DNA of 53,776 nt from positions 1-53,776 of the forward strand of contig FTLJ01000532.1 of assembly GCA_900155495.1 (NCBI GenBank), written 5' to 3'. Below the pieces are notes generated by a model. It was given only the letters and a program-made list of their open reading frames with translations, made no database searches and was not told the DNA's origin. Source of the stretch: Porogramme epimiltina. Its lineage: Eukaryota > Basidiomycota > Agaricomycetes > Polyporales > Polyporaceae. Both the position numbers and the translations under genes were made by a program. Shown one piece after another: positions 23,783 to 34,380 of this stretch; position 1 is the stretch's first letter, and every line of letters begins with the position of its first letter.

Positions 23783-24720
23783 TCGTCAAAACAAACTATT
23801 GCCTCTGTGTATGTTCCTTCCTATCTGTAGTGTAAAATGGTAGAGATGGTATGACCACGTCACGATATTTCATCTCCATAAGGTGCCAGCTGCTGACTCC
23901 AAAGGACTATGGTTATCGCAATATGTCTGCGACTTGGAACTTTTGCCAGATTGTCCCAGTTAGCAGATCACACAGGAAAGTCCTGTAGGCTCTACCGGGA
24001 ATAATCCTTGGAGGCGCCAGTCACAGCTACCACCGGTGCATATCGACCTAGTGAAACCGCCGGTCGCGCCACATTTCGATCTCCGACCCGTGCTACACGC
24101 AAACCCCGCGAGTGCATACGATCGAAAATGCACCGCCGCCGACCTGCGATCGTTGACGTTCAGTCTCCATAAGCCACGACGTCCGTTTTCCACTCAACGC
24201 CCCACCACAAGTCGCTCGCAGATGCGTCGTCCTCCTGTCTCAATTGTCCCTCCATCTCGATCACTCTCCCTGCGCTGTATGTCGTAACAGCTCGTTCATC
24301 ATGGTTGTGTATGGTTTTCGGCTCTTCCTATCAATATATACATTTGTATCGAGTCTCCGAATTCTAGGTTTGTTTTATCCTTCCCGCCACACTCCACTCC
24401 ATCACGTTTCTCTCGTACACTTCCGTGTTCAATATTTTGAGTTTACGACACCTCACATTCGATTCCCGCTAACAGCGGCGTGCAAAAGCTTTGCTCTCGC
24501 CTTCCGAGTCTGTGGGTCATCCCAAAGCCCCTCCTTTGCCTCCAGTCTCCTTTTCCTCCCTGCTTCTCCCCTCTCTCCCTGTTGGTTCAAAGTTTATCTG
24601 TGATATCCGTGACGAACTTGCTAACGGGGTACGCTTCTTGTCATATGGTATCGTAACCTTAGACGTGCCGAGGGATAAACCAACTTCCCTACCCTTCTAT
24701 GCTGCTCCCCTAACTTGAAG
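23783..24720. other. Intergenic region between 7TM paralogs B and C
   Basis: No gene was recognised in this 940-bp stretch. From about 24360 it is very pyrimidine-rich on the plus strand (long CTTCC/CTCTCC runs), as expected of a basidiomycete promoter and 5' UTR ahead of the start codon at 24721. Small open frames have no recognisable protein features. Confidence 0.45.
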
Positions 24721-26018
24721 ATGACCCAGCCCTACTATGGACCACAGGAGTCGGAAGACGCCATCCAGCTTGAGAAATACTTCCTCGCTGGCGACGTCGT
24801 AGCAGGATTTGGGTATGGTACGTCCTTTGAACCCCGTCTCTTGAGCATCGTGATACGGATATCGATTGCATGCCTTCAGGTGTCCAGTTCGTACTCTGGG
24901 CCATATGTGCCCGATATCTTTGGTTAAATAAGAGAAGAAGAAGACACGCCTTGGTTCTTCTATGGTATATTACCACTCTACTTGTCCTGGAGACCATTTT
25001 CGCCATCGCCCAGGCCCGGACCGTAGAGGTCATGTATATCGACAATCGCAACTACCCTGGTGGGCTATGGCAATACTTCTTGGACACGCAGAACCTCGCG
25101 GTTAACGTAACATTCTATGCAACACTATTCCTAATCACTTTCATGTGCGACATCCTCGTGGTATGTCCCGTTTAATCCTATTTTCTACCCCCGGGCCGTT
25201 TTGAAGAGCTATGCCAATTGCAGTTTTGGAGATGCTGGGTTATCTGGATATCCTATGGACGCATCGTTGCGTCACTCGTGACCCTCATCCCATTCATTAT
25301 GCTCATAGCTTCCTTTGGTATGCCCTCGTCTCTTTTCTATCCATTTTCCTTCTTGACTCGTCCTTTACAGCCATGGGGGTGCTCTGGATCACTCAATCCA
25401 CCCACCGTGGCCTCTCACTATACAGCAAAGAGCCCCTCGCATTCGGCACCGCGTACTACACTCTCTCGATTGGAACCAACATAATCCTCACAGCCCTCAT
25501 CGTCGTTCGTTTGCTGATGCACCGCCATGCCATGCGCCTCGCTCAGCTTGGTGAACAGGACTTACGCGGGTATCTTTCTATCGCCACACTCATCATTGAA
25601 TCAGCCGCACTCTACTCCGTGTTCGCCATCGCCTTCCTCGTATCATATGCGCTCAACAAACCCATCAACCAGATCTGGCTCATGTTCTCGCAAGCAGCTC
25701 AGGTATGTTTCTGCGCTGCCAGTGTCCGTGGCGAATCGACAAATAGTGTGTTTACATGTGACTCCACAGCCAATTGCAACTTACCTCATTATCTATCGCG
25801 TTGCCGACGGGACAGCTTGGACACGCCATACTACTGCCACCCTTACGGTCACTAACGTGGAGTTTCTGGGAGAAGAGAATAGGAGGTCGTGCCTCCCTGT
25901 CACTAGAAGGGACACTGTGATGCTACGAGAGCTTACCGTGTCGGCGGACATTTTCCGAGGAGACATCGACGACGCAGATATCCACGGCCCAGTTGCCTCA
26001 GAGGCAGGGAAGGTCTAA
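24721..26018 (+). CDS. Seven-transmembrane protein, tandem paralog C
   Basis: Five exons (24721-24817, 24880-25160, 25224-25317, 25371-25702, 25770-26018) sum to 1053 nt (350 aa). I chose the ATG at 24721 (MTQPYYGPQESED) because it aligns with the starts of paralogs A and B; an in-frame ATG lies six bases upstream. The seven hydrophobic segments, the signature (here NYPGGLWQYFLDTQ, with Pro-Trp changed to Leu-Trp) and the WRCWVIW end of segment 3 are kept. Exon 4 is one codon longer than in A and B, in the loop after segment 5. The C-terminal tail has many Thr, Asp and Glu residues and could be phosphorylated, but this is inference. It is the last intact member of the array. Confidence 0.87.
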
Positions 26019-26351
26019 TACGAAGGACATTGGATGCACCCGGGGATTACACGCAAAGAGTCGTGGAATTGATACTCCCCGCCGTGGTCGTGGATGGGGC
26101 AGAGGAAGGGGTAAAGGAAATCCTTATGCAACTCTTATTTGAAGATATGTTATGTCACGTGAGCGACCGGGAAATGACGCACTTCCTTCTTCTTGATTCT
26201 TGGCTTGACCTGATGCGATTTCCCAGACCTCCCTTGAACATTCAGGGAATGCAGGTTTGAGTGCGACTGACGGAAATATACAAGCCTCTAAGCGTGTAAC
26301 CTGAAATACTAATACCACAGTACGTCTAGTATAACGTCATAGTTGCATGGC
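26019..26351. other. Intergenic region after 7TM paralog C
   Basis: No gene was recognised. The stretch presumably contains the 3' UTR of paralog C and then unassigned sequence up to the decayed 7TM fragment. Confidence 0.4.
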
Positions 26352-26735
26352 GTCTCGCTTTAGTAGCATCTCACAGGCGGGAAGCATCGAACTCATGTAT
26401 GTCGACAATCGCAACAACTCTGGTGACACGTGACAGCCCTGGAAATCTCACCATCAATATCCTCTTGAATGCGTCTATCAACCAAGTCTAGCTCGGATTC
26501 GCACAGGCCGCGCAGGTGTATTTCTGGCTCTGCGTGCTTGGTTATTTCGCACTTCTCATACCCTGCATCTCCCCCACAGCGAGTTTCGATGTACCTCCCG
26601 ATATACTGCGTGGCCATTGGGAAGGCGTTGACAAGGGACACTCTTTACTCTGTCACTGTGCTCACAAGCTTAGCGTTCGTCTCCGAAACCCTCGCTAGAC
26701 ATGGCAGTGCACGTCGCAGGGGGGGAACAGTATAA
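26352..26735 (+). pseudogene. Decayed fragment of a 7TM family gene (fragment 2)
   Basis: Non-contiguous pieces of the family are visible in order: an end-of-segment-2 relic with signature start (ISQAGSIELMYVDNRNNSGD, at about 26368-26430), interrupted by a stop; a segment-7 relic (NASINQV, stop, LGFAQAAQ, at about 26470-26518) with its donor; and the last exon (MYLPIYCVAIGKALTRDT at about 26590) running to a stop at 26733-26735. Segments 3-6 are missing. The IYCVAIGKA and TLYSV blocks match fragment 1 (21142) and not the intact copies, so the two relics derive from one extinct paralog. Confidence 0.78.
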
Positions 26736-26807
26736 CATAATTGAAGCATTCAAAGTCTTAGGATCCAAGGCGATACACTTTCACAACGATACGATGATAT
26801 TCTAAGA

Positions 26808-28083
26808 CTAGACAGGTGTCGTCATCAATCCACTCCAGCTGTCATACAAGCGTGCGTCGACAGCTAAGCTGTCCAGCATCCTCTGATATCCCTCGTGTGT
26901 CCCATCTAAATCATATTTTTCGTTGAATTTGATTTCAATAGGACGTTCATCGTAGGCGGAGCGAAATCGTAACCAGTCTAATACTTCAATTTGTGTCCTG
27001 AGAAACTGGCATTTGTCGAAGATCGGCGGATCCTGGGCGCACTGATCCTGTTCATCCTCAATGTCCCCAAGCTGTATATCGTCTACGGAGCTAGAGAGGA
27101 AACTTGCCTCTACTTGCTCAACTGGAGCGAAGAGATGTTCGATACGATAGCCATGGAAATCCGCTGTAGTGCGCATGTACGAAGTGAGGTGTCCAAATTG
27201 GCATTTCAGTGAGAAAACGATGGTTAAAAGAAACCACTCACGTATCCAGTATTCAGCCCCCTCACAAAAATAATATATCTCGCCACAGCAGTGGATGGGT
27301 CCCACCGGGGCGTAGGTATACCGAGGATCCTTCCCTGCATTTATAAACGGACACTTTCCACCGTGGTGTGTCGCGTTACTGAAATCGACGATAAAAGCCC
27401 GGTCGTCTGAAGCCCTTCGTACAACATTTCCCCTAGCAAACTCCCGGTTCGCACAGACGAGAACGTCTTCACTATGAATGGCACAGAGCGCAGAGAAGAT
27501 AGTTTCTCTTCCAACCCAATAAACATCAGTTACAAATAGCAATTCTTGGCGTTACATTCAGCTACACGTACCGTGTATTCTTGCTAAACATATCAAATCG
27601 TTGGAGCTCAGGGGCTTCCGGACTTGGATCCAGCGGTTCCCCCTCGCAAGATAAAACGAGACATGCCGCAGTCTCCCCATTTATTTTCCCATTGAACCGG
27701 CCAAAAGAATGCGGGATGTACTGGCCTTGCAGCCTTTTAAGGACGTTGTACCACTCCGCCTCCTTCTGTACGCTCTTGCATTGATGTTGGCCTGAACCAA
27801 TCATGCAGACGACTTCCAAACTCCTCTGTTCTCCATCCGGCTGCTTTCCTTTCACGGGAAGCGGGGAGAGTGTTCCCCGTAGTATTGCTGGCCTATAGTA
27901 TTGACGTTCCGCGCCCCGATAAATCTCCTCACATTCAAATACGTAGTCTGTATCGCCATCTAGGTGTTCGCTTATGGTTCCAGAGACGGGGGAAAATGAG
28001 CTTTCCACGGGCGGTGTACTGGGTTTGGAAGGTGACAAACGGAGGGCGGAAAAGACGTTAGAGTGCATGCAAAGTTTGGCCAT
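26808..28083 (-). CDS. Kinase-fold protein lacking the catalytic loop Asp (pseudokinase-like), paralog 2
   Basis: Three exons (28083-27572, 27507-27242, 27163-26808) give 1134 nt in frame (377 aa). It is a paralog of the gene at 19385-20711: both have EA.WYNVL, CLVLS.EGEPL, ALCAIH, VDF, CPF, HC.GE and a shared block RIEHLFAP or PIEHIFAP that starts at the third exon, and both introns fall at the same places and phases. The catalytic-loop position reads VCANREFARGNVV with no HGD or HRD; the DFG position reads VDFSNA. Phosphotransfer is therefore unlikely. The conserved Cys/His pair around CCGEIYYFC and the shared C-terminal block suggest a kept structure. It borders the transposon nest: its start codon lies 113 bp from the outer CACTA end. 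Confidence 0.72.
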
Positions 28084-28195
28084 TATGTCCGCTTAGGAGA
28101 GGAGTGGTAAGAAGCAATGGAGAGTGTGAGCGATGACGCGATGTCGATTCGATAGGATACTCGTCATCACGTGAGCACGATCGCAGGGCAATCCT

Positions 28196-28265
28196 CACTG
28201 CTCAGCGCTCAGCGCTCAGCCCCAGTGAAAACTCCCCATGTTCGGCTATGCTCGGAGCAGCTGGC
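28196..28265 (+). repeat. Left terminal inverted repeat of the CACTA element
   Basis: It begins CACTG, has a GCTCAGC tandem (three units) and then the conserved CCCAGTGAAAACTCCCC block, followed by a TCGGCT-TGCTCGGA block. It is the inverted partner of 50176-50235. The left copy has one more GCTCAGC unit than the right copy. Confidence 0.75.
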
Positions 28266-28563
28266 GCGTGAGACCTACTATCCAGACGATCCTGACCGCT
28301 GGTGATCGCAAAAGTGAGAATCGGCTAAGAAATTTATGCTGGGAGGGGCCACGAGCTGCTGCTACGCTACTGCTGTGTATTGGATTTGATGCGGCCGATG
28401 ATGGTCGATGTGGACAGATGCCACTGTGGCAGATATATACCTGAATTTACTGCTTGCATCGACTGGCGTCGACTAGAGTCACATGTATAAATAATAGCAT
28501 ATGGGGCACGATACGAGCAAATAGATTCAATGTGACAGAATCTGGATACAGTGCTCGACAATA

Positions 28564-28800
28564 CATCAGGAAAAAAAAAGGTTGCTCTGGTGTGCACGAG
28601 AGCTCTGAGAGCCGGTCGAGCCGGTCGAGCAATGTCCCCCTTTATCGAGCACAGCACAACATGGGTGGGCGCCTGCAGAGCGCGCGTGACCCTTCAGCGC
28701 TTGTTCGAAACTGCTCTCGAGCTGCCCGAGCACGGTTGTTCGCGATTGCTCTCGAGCCGCCCGAGCACAGTGAGAGCCTGGAGAGCCTGGCGAGCTTATA
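28564..28800 (+). repeat. Left TIR and subterminal repeats of the Plavaka element
   Basis: After the 13-bp TIR (28564-28576) the next 220 bp are dense in GCTCGAG, CGAGCAC and GGTCGAGCC words, with two near-identical 20-bp units at 28714-28733 and 28749-28768. Such clustered short motifs are typical transposase-binding subterminal repeats. The same motif occurs near the right TIR. Confidence 0.7.
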
Positions 28801-29873
28801 TACGGCGCAGCAGTAGCCATTCGTCACACACGTTATACTATCCAGTAATCCAATATATAACATCCCAGAGACACTAGTACACATATACGTATCACCTATA
28901 GAAACAACGACAATACATGGCTACTATGGTAGGGCTCTGTAGTAGCTTGCAGAGGCTACGACAGACGACAGTCAGAAATGAAGATAACATATTGACAGAT
29001 ACACTCACAAAAAACTTCGCGCTTCTGAAGGCCCGTGACCTCAAGTTGAGGCTTCTGTCACTGCAGCGTAAACCCTCCTCATCGGACTTGGGTCCTGGGA
29101 AGCAACTGAGATATGCGTGAAGGCCGGACATGTGAATAGGACTAACCAATCACCTTTGTAAGTGTAGTCAGTACAGTCGTGTTTCTCGTAAACTTCATTG
29201 AGGCCGTTTTTCGCAGACCACAGCACGAACTCGCGGCTCCAGGGGTGCTGGTAACATCTGTACATGTGTAAGGACAAGCACCACTGTTGACAGGAATGCG
29301 AATGGAGACGCACCGGCCCAAGCACCCTTCCCCGTACCGTACTTCTTCAACTATTCATCGAAGCGTATACATTAGCACGAGCAGAAGGAAGGTGACAAGA
29401 ATGACGCACCGTAACATCCCTCACATCCGCTCAGTCACGCCCTGCACACCCAATACGCCCGTTACATCACAGACGGCCCAGCTAGCACTGTTGAGAGGAT
29501 GAAGCTGTCCTATGAGAATGCGTCAGCGCTGTATCTGGTCCATGTGCCGCATGGAGCAACTTGTCGACATGCCTGCCAGTGACAGCTTGATCAACCCGTA
29601 CGGCGTGATGGGTCGACTGCTCGTGTGGGGCGAGTCGTGAGCGCTGTCAGCGGACTGGCTGGATCCGCTCCGACGCTTGTTCCCAGACATCGAGCTATAA
29701 GTCCAATCAGCCTGGTTCGATATCGGAAGCAGAGGGAAGACGTACTGTGGAGGAGGTTTGCACGCCGGCGGCTGACTCGCGCGCCGCAAACGCATCAGTT
29801 GGTACGTGGTCGGCGTGAGCATCGGGCTCACGCCTCACGCCTCACGGGCGGGAGTCCTGTTGATCGCAGTGGG
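28801..29873. other. Plavaka cargo region without recognised coding sequence
   Basis: About 1.1 kb between the left subterminal repeats and the transcription-factor relic. Minus-strand frames at 29523-29831 and 29041-29325 may be further decayed sequence downstream of the transcription-factor fragment, but no motif supports that. Nothing else was recognised. Confidence 0.35.
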
Positions 29874-30482
29874 CTATGGGCGGACACGTTGCGCTGAACT
29901 CAGGGGGTGTGCCTGGTTCTCAAACACCGCGAACAACTGTATGACGCGTGAGCGGCGCGCCGCGGAGAACAGGTATGTGGAGAGGCGACTCACCCATGCG
30001 GCCTGCACCAGCCCGACATCCATCCAGCCCGACGCTAGGCTCGCGTCGAATGCCGTGTGCGCGCGCTCAAGCAACTTCAGCGCTTTCGCGCGTCCCTTCG
30101 CTCCGCCCTCGACCTCTGAGCTCTGAACGTTGCCATAGGTAGCGCTCCTGAGGATGAGGCTCGGCTGCACCGCAGTCCGGCTGAGCGGATCGAGGAGCGC
30201 ACCAAAGAAGCACGGGATGTTGAAGAAGCTGAACCAGTAGATCGACTGACGGAACATAAAGCGCAGTTCGGCGATGACGCGCTGGCTTGCCACGTCGCGC
30301 GCAGCTGACGTGAGTGCGAGCGTGCTGCCGGTGTCGGAATCAGTGGGGGCATAGGACGCGAGGAGGGTGTCCCACCAGGTTTCGCGGGTGAACTGCGTGC
30401 TTGGCGAAATTGAGATGTGTGGAGAAGCTTCGTCATCCTCGGACGACGACATATGGACATCCATGGGGTACGAAATTTGCAT
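29874..30482 (-). pseudogene. Fragment of a fungal Zn-cluster transcription factor (middle homology region)
   Basis: The minus-strand frame encodes a block characteristic of agaricomycete Zn(II)2Cys6-type regulators: RETWWDTLLASY, then AELRFMFRQSIYWFSFFNIP, CFFGALLDP and QPSLIL, SSEVEGGAKGRAKAL and LVQAAW. A normal donor follows the QAAW codons at about 29998, and the next exon reads LFAVFENQAHP before stopping. The DNA-binding cluster is absent upstream, where the frame meets the end of the cyclin relic, and the usual downstream C-terminal half is missing. It therefore looks like a captured internal gene piece, not a working regulator. Confidence 0.72.
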
Positions 30483-30499
30483 ACAAAATGGATCTGCAT

Positions 30500-31336
30500 C
30501 TACCGCGAGTCCGTGGATGATGCGGGCAACGTTGGAGTCGACAACGACTTGGTGGACTTGGGGCTTTCAGGCGCATCGGGAGTGTGAGGCGACGACGAGT
30601 CCGAGTACGTCGAGGCACCAGCATGCTCGGGCACAGGATGATATGGACTTTGACAGCGACATGGACGAAGGCTATCACCTCTTGCTGGGGAAGGCGGAGG
30701 TGAAGGAGGCCGTGCCGGGTTAGTAGAGCGTGGTTGAGGGTATGGGGGAGGGTGCAGGGGACGGGAGAACGTACGTGAACGGTGAGATATCGCCCGTGGC
30801 CCTTGAAGTCCCAGCGAACCTTCTGTTCAAGCCCCTTCAACACGCTGGGCTCAATGTTGAGCTGCTGTTCAAGGTACGAGCACATCTCCCGCTCCACCTA
30901 GTTGATTTCCCGGAGAGCGAACATGCCTGGGCTGACGATATCGTATGTATTGTTGCAGATGACGGTTGAGGCGATCAGCAAGGCCGAGATAAATAATCGA
31001 TGACCTGAGGAGAGCCGCACGTCAGGAAATGAGCTTTTAGGCGTTGTAGGGGGTAGAGGGCGGAAAATATGACAGATGAGTGGAGGTACACACATTGGAG
31101 GGCATACGCGATGAAGTTGGCGAGGGGGCGGCGATGGGGTGGGGAGGGAAACCGACACAGACAGGCTGGCGGATGTGCTGACCATAGTTCCTCGTCTGAG
31201 CCCTATGGTGGGGAGCAGCGCGACAGAGTTGGGGGACGCAGCATGCCCTGCGCTGAACGAATGGAGAAAAGCGGGGGATTGAATCAGCGTGGAAGTGGTA
31301 GTGAAGGGAAGAGCGCACGACGGCGCCAATTTTCAT
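30500..31336 (-). pseudogene. Relic of a Pho80/PCL-type cyclin
   Basis: Cyclin-box pieces appear in order on the minus strand: LANFIAYALQ and HSSVIFSALYPLQRLK (about 31025-31115), GHRLFISALLIAS and MFALREIN (about 30900-31010), then MEREMCSYLEQQLNIEPSVL-type sequence (about 30800-30897, here opening with GTG), and a Ser/Pro/Thr-rich tail ending SSTDSR before TAG at 30500-30502. PCL-type cyclins partner with Pho85-like kinases. The frame shifts between the QRLK and GHRLF blocks, and the codon after LREIN is TAG where the family has Gln. Another shift lies upstream (FSAGHAAS in a third frame). It cannot encode a working cyclin. Confidence 0.75.
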
Positions 31337-32224
31337 GATTCCGCGCTCTCAGTCTGCCTCCATCCCCCCGACTTGCGACATCGATATCTCCCTCACTTTT
31401 CCTCCATTTCTCTCCATTTCTCTCACCTTGAACTCTCACTTTCCACACAGTGGACGCGATACCGGTTTCGGCTCGAAGACGCTATCTTACGAAATTGGCC
31501 TCCCTCAGCCACCAAACCAGTCAAACACGAGTTATGGACGACCAAAGGGAGCTAGGGGCAAATGGCTTGTGGTTGGGGCATCTAGGATTGTCCCTGAAGG
31601 ACACAGTATGCGCTTAGGATGGACAGGGGTGCCTGGGATATTCGCTCCCTGGACAGTGGGGATGCTCTGGTATGTTTTTGTTCTGCGTGCGTACATGTAC
31701 ATCCCCAGAGAATATCAATACATATTCCTTTCCCCACACCACTCTGTGTGACCCTCAAAGCCTCGTTATGAGGTTTCTATGCGATTTGAGAGCTCTGCCG
31801 CGCTAGGGCATTGCTCACGTCGCCGGAGGGTCATGCAACATATCCTTATACCCTTATCATTCTTCCCCCGTTCACATGCGTTATCAATCGTCTCGCCCGA
31901 AGTGCCCACCGTGACATGCGCGTCGTTGAGAGATATATTACAAGAGTATACTATAAGAACGCCGGCGCGGTTCGCGACCACAGCAGCTCGTCTGCAGCCC
32001 TCGTCCCAGTCACACCCCTGTCATGAACATATCCGACACGGATGGGTCCGTCAGCGTCCTGAATCCGCGGCAGTCTTGCTGGCACCCTGGGTGGCTTGTC
32101 TATGCTAGGGTCTGCGCCAACTTGCTCTGCGTGTTCTTCATACGATGACCCTTGTCTAGAATAGCGTCAGCAGCGTCCGCGAGCTTAGTTCACAGCGGCG
32201 CACCAATGATCATGTAGATCCACT
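31337..32224. other. Region between cyclin relic and DUF6532-like gene
   Basis: About 890 bp inside the Plavaka element. The part from 31337 to about 31560 is the pyrimidine-rich former 5' region of the cyclin relic. The rest holds no recognised gene; it may include the 3' UTR of the gene ending at 32225. Confidence 0.35.
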
Positions 32225-34380
32225 TCATCCGCTATCAGCCTCGGCCTCGGGTTCCTCGCCTTCGTCATCAGGGTCACTATCTGTCAGGCCAGTTCGGGCT
32301 TCGAGCTGCGCAGTTGCTGTGGCCATCGTGGCATCGGAGACACGGGTGTGGTTCACGTGAAGCTTTACCCCACCTCCGGCCTTGCTAGAAGATGGCGGGT
32401 CTGTCAGCTTGCTAATGACATAAATGAGCCGTCACGATACTCACAATGCACGTTCGTACATCCGCTTGCGGATATTAAACCACGCTGATTCATTGGACTT
32501 GCCATACCTCGATAAATCTGCTACAAATGCGCGGTAGTGCGCGCCATGACCCTTGTCATCTGAGAACTCCTCGCGCACGCGACTACCTGTCTCCCATTCA
32601 GAGATTTGCGCCCGTACCTACGTCTTCGTCAGTATGTCTGGCATAGCAGTGTGAGTGTAGCATTAAGTGAGCGTACGACAGTCAAAATGAATGCAATCAG
32701 GTGGTTCGGGATGGGATTGAACTGGTCGGGATAACGGAAACCGATTGCTTTGGAATCCGCGAAGAATGCGATCTGGATGGCGTTGAAGATGTGCTGGTTC
32801 TCGGAGAATCCTTCCTTGACATCATTCTTGTACTTCTGTAGTGATGGGGTGTGTGTGAGCGGAGCGAACAACAGAGTATCACAGCGCAATTGCAGATTCA
32901 AAGATTCCGGTGATTGTACATACCTTGTGATGGAATGCGCCATCTGTGAGTAACATATCACAGAGAGCCTTGTTCTTCTTGACGTTCTGTGGATTGGGGA
33001 CCTTGTGGAAGCCATAAGCTTGCCCTGTAACGTCGCGGAGCTTGTCAAAGATGTCTCCGCGTGCACTAGATTTACGTGCAGATATCTATGTATCGAAACG
33101 GCGATGAGTGAGGCAGCTAAACGAAAAGAGCGTAAGGCGTACTGCACGAATCATACGATCGGAGAGCTGCCATGGTACTGGTACCTTCCGAGTGTCGCAT
33201 ACGTTATCCCATGCCTTCTGGGCCTGCTTACGGGCATCTAATACACTCGGAAACACATTTTCCGTGTACAGCAAGCACTTGAAGTTCAGGATTGCGTCTT
33301 CGAGGACATTCTTGACATCGTCTGTGTAATCCTTGATTGTTGGGCGAGTCTGTGGCTCAGTACCATCTCGAAACGGCGCTGGAAGAAGAAGGGAAGGAGC
33401 TTGCTGAGGGGGAGTAGGGTCTATGAGATCCGGGGTAGACTCAGCACGTAACGTGGTTTCATTTGGCTGCGAGTTTCCGGCCTCCTGAGTGGTGGTATGC
33501 CGGCCTTCAGATGTCGAGACCTTATTACAGCACACCAAGGGCGTGGATGTGAGGGAGTCGCCGTAGATTAGATTAGTATGCTTACACGCACCTGCAGAGC
33601 CATGCCTGACGACGTCGATGCTTCTGACGCCGTCGTCAACGGTGGTGAGATGAGCCTTGCAGGTGTAGAAGATGAGGTCGGTTCGAGAGGAGTGCCCATG
33701 CGTGACGCTGATGTTGAACTTATGGGACTGCTGAAGTCATGAGTAGTGTCTTGAGCTGATAGTGTGCTGCCTTCACGACGACGGATGCGTGCAGGGGCTG
33801 GTGTGCGTATTACAGTTGTGTGATTCTTGCGAATCTGCATGCAGACATAAGTATGTCAATAACAGAGAGTGTAGCAACTTACTGAAGCCCGTAAACCACC
33901 ATTCAGCACGTTCCCTTCATCATCTGCAATGTCGTCCTCCGATTCGATGCCCATGGTATCGTCCTCGTCTTCGCTGTCCTCGGTGGATCTAGTGCCCTTC
34001 GATGCTTGTTGCTGCTTAAGTTTGGCCATCTGCTTCTCGAGATCCTTCATTTGTTTCTTCAATGTCGCTTCAGCTTTGGCAGCCGCTACCGGCGGGTCCG
34101 TCATCAACGCCAACGTAGACCAGACACCTCCGTAAGTAATTATAATGAACTAGATAATCCTGAGACTTACTGAGCTGTTGCTGCTTCTCTGATTGCTTCT
34201 TCTTTCGCTTGGACCTGCCAGTTCCACCCTCCTGAACGTTGGGGGAAGGCAATACTCCGGGTCAGCTACCGTACACTTGACTCGGACCCTCTATAGATAA
34301 GCATATACCAAACTTACCTCTCCATCCGAGGCCACATCAGCATCTGAGTCTTCTTCAGGACGTCTTTTAGATCCTGCCAT
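32225..34380 (-). CDS. DUF6532-like protein, Plavaka companion gene
   Basis: The ATG at 34380 opens a multi-exon gene ending at 32225. Exons that fit are 34380-34318, 34231-34171, 34127-33883, 33834-33592 and 33520-33185, all in frame. Further coding blocks lie at about 32940-33070, 32690-32840, 32470-32610 and 32225-32400, with junctions not fully resolved. The N-terminal half is low complexity: basic (KRKKK), a Lys/Gln-rich coiled coil (KKQMKDLEKQMAKLKQQQ), an acidic run and a Ser/Thr/Pro-rich stretch. The C-terminal half (VLEDAILNFKCLLYTENVFP; AFFADSKAIGFRYPDQFNPI; LIAFILTVVRAQISEWETG) looks like the DUF6532 domain of agaricomycetes. It is divergent from the transposase gene with a 270-bp gap, so the two may be co-regulated. 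Function unknown; a role in transposition is inference. Confidence 0.68.

Noticed and set aside
19385..28083. Active protein kinase or aminoglycoside-phosphotransferase assignment for the two kinase-fold genes
   Set aside because: Both lack the catalytic-loop Asp, so an active enzyme name would be misleading; pseudokinase-like is used instead.
28564..28830. Degenerate GCTCGAG repeats considered as a CRISPR-like or satellite array
   Set aside because: Units are irregular in spacing, the genome is eukaryotic, and the same motif recurs at the opposite Plavaka end, so subterminal transposon repeats explain it better.
28196..28830. A separate small (640 bp) non-autonomous CACTA element
   Set aside because: The right part matches the Plavaka subterminal repeats, and the CACTG end pairs with 50235. 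Nested insertion explains both ends without an extra element.
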